In this document: piece after piece, positions 57,452 to 64,000 of the stretch
Position numbering within the stretch: position 1 is the first letter of the stretch
Layout of the letters: each line of letters begins with the position of its first letter
Assembly (NCBI GenBank): GCA_023091665.1
Contig: JALJCQ010000011.1
Coordinates: 496,001 to 560,000, forward strand
DNA from: Pythium myriotylum
Taxonomy: Eukaryota; Oomycota; Peronosporomycetes; Pythiales; Pythiaceae
Reading direction: 5' to 3'
Length of the DNA: 64,000 bases
Translations under genes and position numbers: made by a program
Notes under the pieces: generated by a model
Databases searched by the model: none
Seen by the model: only the letters and a program-made list of their open reading frames with translations
What the model was told of the DNA's origin: nothing

Positions 57452-58051
57452 ATGATTAGCCAGCAGTCGGTCGATGCCATGTGCCGAGTCTGGAAGGACG
57501 GGGTTCACACTGCCACGCACATGTTGCTCAATCTCGGGCGCCTTTACAAGATCCGAGTGTCTGTGCCAGATCAAGCGAGCCCGTTGACCGAGATCTCCCA
57601 ACTCGGCTTCGACCTGCTCCCGCTCTTCGGATCGCATGTATTCTCCGTCAAAGAAGTCAGGCCGTTTGGCCACACGAGTGTTCGCGTACGTTTTTTACCC
57701 GTAGAGCGGGATACACCAGTCATAAGACAGGAGCCACTAGATGGGATCCACAAAGAAGACGTGCTCGCGGGCATCGATGGGGGTGATCTGCTGCTAACCC
57801 CAATACCTGACCGTCGCCAGCTGCGCAGCAAGATTCTCAGTGCGTGCGCTACAGTGCGTTTACGCGGAGCAGAGGCCATGGTTCTCACCTTTGTGCGCCT
57901 GGACTCGCCAAAGGAGGAAAGCATCACTGATATACGAGTGTTCAACGACGCCATCGAGAGCCTCGACACCGTTCTCAGTCTCGCCAAGGTGCACTACGAT
58001 GAACTGCTCAGACTCAACCGAACGACCGAACGATTGTCACAAGACAACTAA
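57452..58051 (+). CDS. Hypothetical protein, 199 aa, copy 1 (family not recognised)
   Basis: I do not recognise this protein. It is the longest ordinary-looking frame in the 1052-bp unit. The ATG at 57452 is the first possible start because an in-frame TAG lies at 57437-57439, and position -3 is a purine. Stop TAA at 58049-58051. The product looks soluble: no signal peptide or membrane segment, a hydrophobic stretch around residues 53-67 (LPLF core), an acidic and glycine-rich turn near 104-112, and a C-terminal segment 160-199 that looks like an amphipathic helix rich in Leu, Val, Asp and Glu. Codons 79-93 (57686-57730) could be a 45-nt in-frame intron, since they begin GTACGT and end CAG. 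Copy 1 lacks the noncoding region that precedes the others, because the tRNA array ends 114 bp upstream. Coding status is likely but unproven. Confidence 0.5.
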   Translation: MISQQSVDAMCRVWKDGVHTATHMLLNLGRLYKIRVSVPDQASPLTEISQLGFDLLPLFGSHVFSVKEVRPFGHTSVRVRFLPVERDTPVIRQEPLDGIHKEDVLAGIDGGDLLLTPIPDRRQLRSKILSACATVRLRGAEAMVLTFVRLDSPKEESITDIRVFNDAIESLDTVLSLAKVHYDELLRLNRTTERLSQDN

Positions 58052-58177
58052 CGCGCGACAAGCAGTTGCTTGACTTTGTCGCGGACACGGTATTCAGGAT
58101 GGAAGGGAAGTAAGAGTGCCGTGTGACCCCGTGTATCAAGATTATGTGAGTCATACTCACTCGCTCGATGCGTGGGG

Positions 58178-58185
58178 TATAATAA
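58178..58185 (+). promoter_or_regulatory. TATA-like motif TATAATAA
   Basis: The best TATA-box candidate in the 1052-bp unit, about 320 bp before the next ORF start, which is far for a simple core promoter. It recurs at 59230, 60282, 61334, 62386 and 63438. Weak evidence on its own. Confidence 0.25.
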
Positions 58186-58325
58186 CTGTCTCCGACGGTA
58201 GTTGATGGATTTTCGAGGCTCGCTCTTTCTGAGGGCTCAAGGTCGTCACCGCATACAAAGAAAACGTGGGAGCGTTTCTTACAACTTCTACGAATCACGA
58301 TTAATGTTATTGTTGAGAACAAAAT

Positions 58326-58367
58326 CTTGAAGGGTCGCCCTCGACTTCAAGTGTTGTAGTCAACACT
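58326..58367 (+). other. Two adjacent hairpins in the noncoding tail
   Basis: First hairpin: CTTGAA (58326-58331) with TTCAAG (58346-58351), a GG bulge, then GTCG (58334-58337) with CGAC (58342-58345) around loop CCCT. Second hairpin: AGTGTTG (58350-58356) with CAACACT (58361-58367) around loop TAGT. They share two bases, so they could be alternative folds. Present once per unit. Could be a 3' end or processing element, or part of an unrecognised small RNA. Confidence 0.45.
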
Positions 58368-58503
58368 ATTTCGGCTGACAATGCAGCGGGTGATGACCCA
58401 CATGGGACGTGCGCCGTCAGCAACGGCGAGATGCCGCCGTTGGGGTCTTTCTCCGTTCCATTCTCGACTTTTTGTCGTGGGCGCGCCGTAGTCGCCGGAC
58501 GAG

Positions 58504-59103
58504 ATGATTAGCCAGCAGTCGGTCGATGCCATGTGCCGAGTCTGGAAGGACGGGGTTCACACTGCCACGCACATGTTGCTCAATCTCGGGCGCCTTTACA
58601 AGATCCGAGTGTCTGTGCCAGATCAAGCGAGCCCGTTGACCGAGATCTCCCAACTCGGCTTCGACCTGCTCCCGCTCTTCGGATCGCATGTATTCTCCGT
58701 CAAAGAAGTCAGGCCGTTTGGCCACACGAGTGTTCGCGTACGTTTTTTACCCGTAGAGCGGGATACACCAGTCATAAGACAGGAGCCACTAGATGGGATC
58801 CACAAAGAAGACGTGCTCGCGGGCATCGATGGGGGTGATCTGCTGCTAACCCCAATACCTGACCGTCGCCAGCTGCGCAGCAAGATTCTCAGTGCGTGCG
58901 CTACAGTGCGTTTACGCGGAGCAGAGGCCATGGTTCTCACCTTTGTGCGCCTGGACTCGCCAAAGGAGGAAAGCATCACTGATATACGAGTGTTCAACGA
59001 CGCCATCGAGAGCCTCGACACCGTTCTCAGTCTCGCCAAGGTGCACTACGATGAACTGCTCAGACTCAACCGAACGACCGAACGATTGTCACAAGACAAC
59101 TAA
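58504..59103 (+). CDS. Hypothetical protein, 199 aa, copy 2
   Basis: Encodes the same protein as copy 1. First copy with the complete upstream region (58052-58503), so the first that could use a promoter located there. Confidence 0.5.
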   Translation: MISQQSVDAMCRVWKDGVHTATHMLLNLGRLYKIRVSVPDQASPLTEISQLGFDLLPLFGSHVFSVKEVRPFGHTSVRVRFLPVERDTPVIRQEPLDGIHKEDVLAGIDGGDLLLTPIPDRRQLRSKILSACATVRLRGAEAMVLTFVRLDSPKEESITDIRVFNDAIESLDTVLSLAKVHYDELLRLNRTTERLSQDN

Positions 59104-59555
59104 CGCGCGACAAGCAGTTGCTTGACTTTGTCGCGGACACGGTATTCAGGATGGAAGGGAAGTAAGAGTGCCGTGTGACCCCGTGTATCAAGATTATGTG
59201 AGTCATACTCACTCGCTCGATGCGTGGGGTATAATAACTGTCTCCGACGGTAGTTGATGGATTTTCGAGGCTCGCTCTTTCTGAGGGCTCAAGGTCGTCA
59301 CCGCATACAAAGAAAACGTGGGAGCGTTTCTTACAACTTCTACGAATCACGATTAATGTTATTGTTGAGAACAAAATCTTGAAGGGTCGCCCTCGACTTC
59401 AAGTGTTGTAGTCAACACTATTTCGGCTGACAATGCAGCGGGTGATGACCCACATGGGACGTGCGCCGTCAGCAACGGCGAGATGCCGCCGTTGGGGTCT
59501 TTCTCCGTTCCATTCTCGACTTTTTGTCGTGGGCGCGCCGTAGTCGCCGGACGAG

Positions 59556-60155
59556 ATGATTAGCCAGCAGTCGGTCGATGCCATGTGCCGAGTCTGGAAG
59601 GACGGGGTTCACACTGCCACGCACATGTTGCTCAATCTCGGGCGCCTTTACAAGATCCGAGTGTCTGTGCCAGATCAAGCGAGCCCGTTGACCGAGATCT
59701 CCCAACTCGGCTTCGACCTGCTCCCGCTCTTCGGATCGCATGTATTCTCCGTCAAAGAAGTCAGGCCGTTTGGCCACACGAGTGTTCGCGTACGTTTTTT
59801 ACCCGTAGAGCGGGATACACCAGTCATAAGACAGGAGCCACTAGATGGGATCCACAAAGAAGACGTGCTCGCGGGCATCGATGGGGGTGATCTGCTGCTA
59901 ACCCCAATACCTGACCGTCGCCAGCTGCGCAGCAAGATTCTCAGTGCGTGCGCTACAGTGCGTTTACGCGGAGCAGAGGCCATGGTTCTCACCTTTGTGC
60001 GCCTGGACTCGCCAAAGGAGGAAAGCATCACTGATATACGAGTGTTCAACGACGCCATCGAGAGCCTCGACACCGTTCTCAGTCTCGCCAAGGTGCACTA
60101 CGATGAACTGCTCAGACTCAACCGAACGACCGAACGATTGTCACAAGACAACTAA
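59556..60155 (+). CDS. Hypothetical protein, 199 aa, copy 3
   Basis: Same protein as copy 1; I see no base differences from copy 2. Confidence 0.5.
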   Translation: MISQQSVDAMCRVWKDGVHTATHMLLNLGRLYKIRVSVPDQASPLTEISQLGFDLLPLFGSHVFSVKEVRPFGHTSVRVRFLPVERDTPVIRQEPLDGIHKEDVLAGIDGGDLLLTPIPDRRQLRSKILSACATVRLRGAEAMVLTFVRLDSPKEESITDIRVFNDAIESLDTVLSLAKVHYDELLRLNRTTERLSQDN

Positions 60156-60607
60156 CGCGCGACAAGCAGTTGCTTGACTTTGTCGCGGACACGGTATTCA
60201 GGATGGAAGGGAAGTAAGAGTGCCGTGTGACCCCGTGTATCAAGATTATGTGAGTCATACTCACTCGCTCGATGCGTGGGGTATAATAACTGTCTCCGAC
60301 GGTAGTTGATGGATTTTCGAGGCTCGCTCTTTCTGAGGGCTCAAGGTCGTCACCGCATACAAAGAAAACGTGGGAGCGTTTCTTACAACTTCTACGAATC
60401 ACGATTAATGTTATTGTTGAGAACAAAATCTTGAAGGGTCGCCCTCGACTTCAAGTGTTGTAGTCAACACTATTTCGGCTGACAATGCAGCGGGTGATGA
60501 CCCACATGGGACGTGCGCCGTCAGCAACGGCGAGATGCCGCCGTTGGGGTCTTTCTCCGTTCCATTCTCGACTTTTTGTCGTGGGCGCGCCGTAGTCGCC
60601 GGACGAG

Positions 60608-61207
60608 ATGATTAGCCAGCAGTCGGTCGATGCCATGTGCCGAGTCTGGAAGGACGGGGTTCACACTGCCACGCACATGTTGCTCAATCTCGGGCGCCTT
60701 TACAAGATCCGAGTGTCTGTGCCAGATCAAGCGAGCCCGTTGACCGAGATCTCCCAACTCGGCTTCGACCTGCTCCCGCTCTTCGGATCGCATGTATTCT
60801 CCGTCAAAGAAGTCAGGCCGTTTGGCCACACGAGTGTTCGCGTACGTTTTTTACCCGTAGAGCGGGATACACCAGTCATAAGACAGGAGCCACTAGATGG
60901 GATCCACAAAGAAGACGTGCTCGCGGGCATCGATGGGGGTGATCTGCTGCTAACCCCAATACCTGACCGTCGCCAGCTGCGCAGCAAGATTCTCAGTGCG
61001 TGCGCTACAGTGCGTTTACGCGGAGCAGAGGCCATGGTTCTCACCTTTGTGCGCCTGGACTCGCCAAAGGAGGAAAGCATCACTGATATACGAGTGTTCA
61101 ACGACGCCATCGAGAGCCTCGACACCGTTCTCAGTCTCGCCAAGGTGCACTACGATGAACTGCTCATACTCAACCGAACGACCGAACGATTGTCACAAGA
61201 CAACTAA
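60608..61207 (+). CDS. Hypothetical protein, 199 aa, copy 4 (R187I variant)
   Basis: Differs from the other copies by G-to-T at 61167, which changes Arg187 to Ile in the C-terminal helix-like segment. The only protein-level difference in this array. Confidence 0.5.
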   Translation: MISQQSVDAMCRVWKDGVHTATHMLLNLGRLYKIRVSVPDQASPLTEISQLGFDLLPLFGSHVFSVKEVRPFGHTSVRVRFLPVERDTPVIRQEPLDGIHKEDVLAGIDGGDLLLTPIPDRRQLRSKILSACATVRLRGAEAMVLTFVRLDSPKEESITDIRVFNDAIESLDTVLSLAKVHYDELLILNRTTERLSQDN

Positions 61208-61659
61208 CGCGCGACAAGCAGTTGCTTGACTTTGTCGCGGACACGGTATTCAGGATGGAAGGGAAGTAAGAGTGCCGTGTGACCCCGTGTATCAAGATTA
61301 TGTGAGTCATACTCACTCGCTCGATGCGTGGGGTATAATAACTGTCTCCGACGGTAGTTGATGGATTTTCGAGGCTCGCTCTTTCTGAGGGCTCAAGGTC
61401 GTCACCGCATACAAAGAAAACGTGGGAGCGTTTCTTACAACTTCTACGAATCACGATTAATGTTATTGTTGAGAACAAAATCTTGAAGGGTCGCCCTCGA
61501 CTTCAAGTGTTGTAGTCAACACTATTTCGGCTGACAATGCAGCGGGTGATGACCCACATGGGACGTGCGCCGTCAGCAACGGCGAGATGCCGCCGTTGGG
61601 GTCTTTCTCCGTTCCATTCTCGACTTTTTGTCGTGGGCGCGCCGTAGTCGCCGGACGAG

Positions 61660-62259
61660 ATGATTAGCCAGCAGTCGGTCGATGCCATGTGCCGAGTCTG
61701 GAAGGACGGGGTTCACACTGCCACGCACATGTTGCTCAATCTCGGGCGCCTTTACAAGATCCGAGTGTCTGTGCCAGATCAAGCGAGCCCGTTGACCGAG
61801 ATCTCCCAACTCGGCTTCGACCTGCTCCCGCTCTTCGGATCGCATGTATTCTCCGTCAAAGAAGTCAGGCCGTTTGGCCACACGAGTGTTCGCGTACGTT
61901 TTTTACCCGTAGAGCGGGATACACCAGTCATAAGACAGGAGCCACTAGATGGGATCCACAAAGAAGACGTGCTCGCGGGCATCGATGGGGGTGATCTGCT
62001 GCTAACCCCAATACCTGACCGTCGCCAGCTGCGCAGCAAGATTCTCAGTGCGTGCGCTACAGTGCGTTTACGCGGAGCAGAGGCCATGGTTCTCACCTTT
62101 GTGCGCCTGGACTCGCCAAAGGAGGAAAGCATCACTGATATACGAGTGTTCAACGACGCCATCGAGAGCCTCGACACCGTTCTCAGTCTCGCCAAGGTGC
62201 ACTACGATGAACTGCTCAGACTCAACCGAACGACCGAACGATTGTCACAAGACAACTAA
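61660..62259 (+). CDS. Hypothetical protein, 199 aa, copy 5
   Basis: Protein as copy 1. A private A at 62263 lies four bases after the stop codon. Confidence 0.5.
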   Translation: MISQQSVDAMCRVWKDGVHTATHMLLNLGRLYKIRVSVPDQASPLTEISQLGFDLLPLFGSHVFSVKEVRPFGHTSVRVRFLPVERDTPVIRQEPLDGIHKEDVLAGIDGGDLLLTPIPDRRQLRSKILSACATVRLRGAEAMVLTFVRLDSPKEESITDIRVFNDAIESLDTVLSLAKVHYDELLRLNRTTERLSQDN

Positions 62260-62711
62260 CGCACGACAAGCAGTTGCTTGACTTTGTCGCGGACACGGTA
62301 TTCAGGATGGAAGGGAAGTAAGAGTGCCGTGTGACCCCGTGTATCAAGATTATGTGAGTCATACTCACTCGCTCGATGCGTGGGGTATAATAACTGTCTC
62401 CGACGGTAGTTGATGGATTTTCGAGGCTCGCTCTTTCTGAGGGCTCAAGGTCGTCACCGCATACAAAGAAAACGTGGGAGCGTTTCTTACAACTTCTACG
62501 AATCACGATTAATGTTATTGTTGAGAACAAAATCTTGAAGGGTCGCCCTCGACTTCAAGTGTTGTAGTCAACACTATTTCGGCTGACAATGCAGCGGGTG
62601 ATGACCCACATGGGACGTGCGCCGTCAGCAACGGCGAGATGCCGCCGTTGGGGTCTTTCTCCGTTCCATTCTCGACTTTTTGTCGTGGGCGCGCCGTAGT
62701 CGCCGGACGAG

Positions 62712-63311
62712 ATGATTAGCCAGCAGTCGGTCGATGCCATGTGCCGAGTCTGGAAGGACGGGGTTCACACTGCCACGCACATGTTGCTCAATCTCGGGCG
62801 CCTTTACAAGATCCGAGTGTCTGTGCCAGATCAAGCGAGCCCGTTGACCGAGATCTCCCAACTCGGCTTCGACCTGCTCCCGCTCTTCGGATCGCATGTA
62901 TTCTCCGTCAAAGAAGTCAGGCCGTTTGGCCACACGAGTGTTCGCGTACGTTTTTTACCCGTAGAGCGGGATACACCAGTCATAAGACAGGAGCCACTAG
63001 ATGGGATCCACAAAGAAGACGTGCTCGCGGGCATCGATGGGGGTGATCTGCTGCTAACCCCAATACCTGACCGTCGCCAGCTGCGCAGCAAGATTCTCAG
63101 TGCGTGCGCTACAGTGCGTTTACGCGGAGCAGAGGCCATGGTTCTCACCTTTGTGCGCCTGGACTCGCCAAAGGAGGAAAGCATCACTGATATACGAGTG
63201 TTCAACGACGCCATCGAGAGCCTCGACACCGTTCTCAGTCTCGCCAAGGTGCACTACGATGAACTGCTCAGACTCAACCGAACGACCGAACGATTGTCAC
63301 AAGACAACTAA
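62712..63311 (+). CDS. Hypothetical protein, 199 aa, copy 6
   Basis: Same protein as copy 1; last complete copy in the window. Confidence 0.5.
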   Translation: MISQQSVDAMCRVWKDGVHTATHMLLNLGRLYKIRVSVPDQASPLTEISQLGFDLLPLFGSHVFSVKEVRPFGHTSVRVRFLPVERDTPVIRQEPLDGIHKEDVLAGIDGGDLLLTPIPDRRQLRSKILSACATVRLRGAEAMVLTFVRLDSPKEESITDIRVFNDAIESLDTVLSLAKVHYDELLRLNRTTERLSQDN

Positions 63312-63763
63312 CGCGCGACAAGCAGTTGCTTGACTTTGTCGCGGACACGGTATTCAGGATGGAAGGGAAGTAAGAGTGCCGTGTGACCCCGTGTATCAAG
63401 ATTATGTGAGTCATACTCACTCGCTCGATGCGTGGGGTATAATAACTGTCTCCGACGGTAGTTGATGGATTTTCGAGGCTCGCTCTTTCTGAGGGCTCAA
63501 GGTCGTCACCGCATACAAAGAAAACGTGGGAGCGTTTCTTACAACTTCTACGAATCACGATTAATGTTATTGTTGAGAACAAAATCTTGAAGGGTCGCCC
63601 TCGACTTCAAGTGTTGTAGTCAACACTATTTCGGCTGACAATGCAGCGGGTGATGACCCACATGGGACGTGCGCCGTCAGCAACGGCGAGATGCCGCCGT
63701 TGGGGTCTTTCTCCGTTCCATTCTCGACTTTTTGTCGTGGGCGCGCCGTAGTCGCCGGACGAG

Positions 63764-64000
63764 ATGATTAGCCAGCAGTCGGTCGATGCCATGTGCCGAG
63801 TCTGGAAGGACGGGGTTCACACTGCCACGCACATGTTGCTCAATCTCGGGCGCCTTTACAAGATCCGAGTGTCTGTGCCAGATCAAGCGAGCCCGTTGAC
63901 CGAGATCTCCCAACTCGGCTTCGACCTGCTCCCGCTCTTCGGATCGCATGTATTCTCCGTCAAAGAAGTCAGGCCGTTTGGCCACACGAGTGTTCGCGTA
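63764..64000 (+). CDS. Hypothetical protein, copy 7, cut by the window end
   Basis: First 79 codons of the same ORF; the frame is open to the last base. Shows that the 1052-bp array continues to the right. Confidence 0.48.
   Translation, partial: MISQQSVDAMCRVWKDGVHTATHMLLNLGRLYKIRVSVPDQASPLTEISQLGFDLLPLFGSHVFSVKEVRPFGHTSVRV

Larger units (their letters stand above)
58052..58503. other. Noncoding region between ORF copies 1 and 2
   Basis: 452 bp with no supported gene. It is less GC-rich than the ORF. It holds a TATA-like motif, two adjacent hairpins and the leader inverted repeats. No snRNA, snoRNA, 5S rRNA or tRNA could be recognised. The same region follows each copy. Confidence 0.6.
57338..64000 (+). 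repeat. Tandem array of a 1052-bp unit carrying a 199-codon ORF
   Basis: Six complete units begin at 57338, 58390, 59442, 60494, 61546 and 62598, and a seventh begins at 63650 and leaves the window. The spacing is exactly 1052 bp every time. By eye I find only two base differences among the copies: 61167 (G to T, in the ORF) and 62263 (G to A, just after the stop codon). Unlike the first array there are no microsatellites and no length variation. Each unit has about 114 bp of leader, a 600-bp ORF with stop, and a noncoding tail of about 338 bp. Confidence 0.97.

Noticed and set aside
57571..57987. 138-codon minus-strand frame in the 1052-bp unit, and the 101- and 77-codon frames on the plus strand
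   Set aside because: They lie wholly or mostly inside the 199-codon frame, are shorter, and have skewed Arg/Ser/Pro composition typical of shadow frames.
58014..58322. 102-codon minus-strand frame in the noncoding tail
   Set aside because: Overlaps the end of the main ORF, has no recognisable features and no supporting signals. An open frame of this length is plausible by chance.
58372..58400. Box C-like GTGATGA at 58390 and D-like CTGA nearby as a C/D snoRNA
   Set aside because: The D-like box is upstream of the C-like box and no D box follows at snoRNA distance.

Overview
The window is non-bacterial nuclear DNA made almost entirely of two tandem arrays. The tRNA genes carry no encoded CCA, have internal A and B boxes and (for one of each pair) an oligo-T RNA polymerase III terminator, so the source is a eukaryote. 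The high GC content, dense GT/CT/GA simple repeats and absence of transposon or bacterial genes suggest a GC-rich protist. An amoebozoan such as Acanthamoeba is a guess, not something the sequence proves. Entamoeba is known for tandem tRNA arrays with short tandem repeats between the genes, but its DNA is AT-rich, so this would be a similar layout in another lineage.

Region 1 (1-57339) is a head-to-tail array of 46 units, 1224-1270 bp each, with the last one truncated. Every unit carries two 72-nt tRNA-Gln genes on the + strand, 139 bp apart: first tRNA-Gln with anticodon UUG, then tRNA-Gln with anticodon CUG. That gives 92 tRNA genes in 57 kb. In unit 39 the first gene has changed its anticodon to CUG, so the totals are 45 UUG and 47 CUG. 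The DNA between the genes is a mosaic of hexamer microsatellites, one 11-bp minisatellite, a G/T-rich block with a canonical G-quadruplex motif, and a C-rich block. Nearly all length differences between units come from copy-number changes in four short repeats. Two consecutive five-unit blocks (28774-35004 and 35005-41235) are each exactly 6231 bp with the same order of unit types, which shows a higher-order duplication.

Region 2 (57338-64000) is a different tandem array with a constant 1052-bp unit: six complete units and the start of a seventh. Each unit holds one 199-codon ORF on the + strand that I do not recognise, and about 450 bp of noncoding DNA with a TATA-like motif and two adjacent hairpins. 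The join between the arrays is a clean breakpoint sharing 2 bp. Both arrays run off the window, so their full sizes are unknown.

The many other long open frames in region 1 are not genes. They stay open because 6-bp repeats preserve frame, and they read through the tRNA genes.
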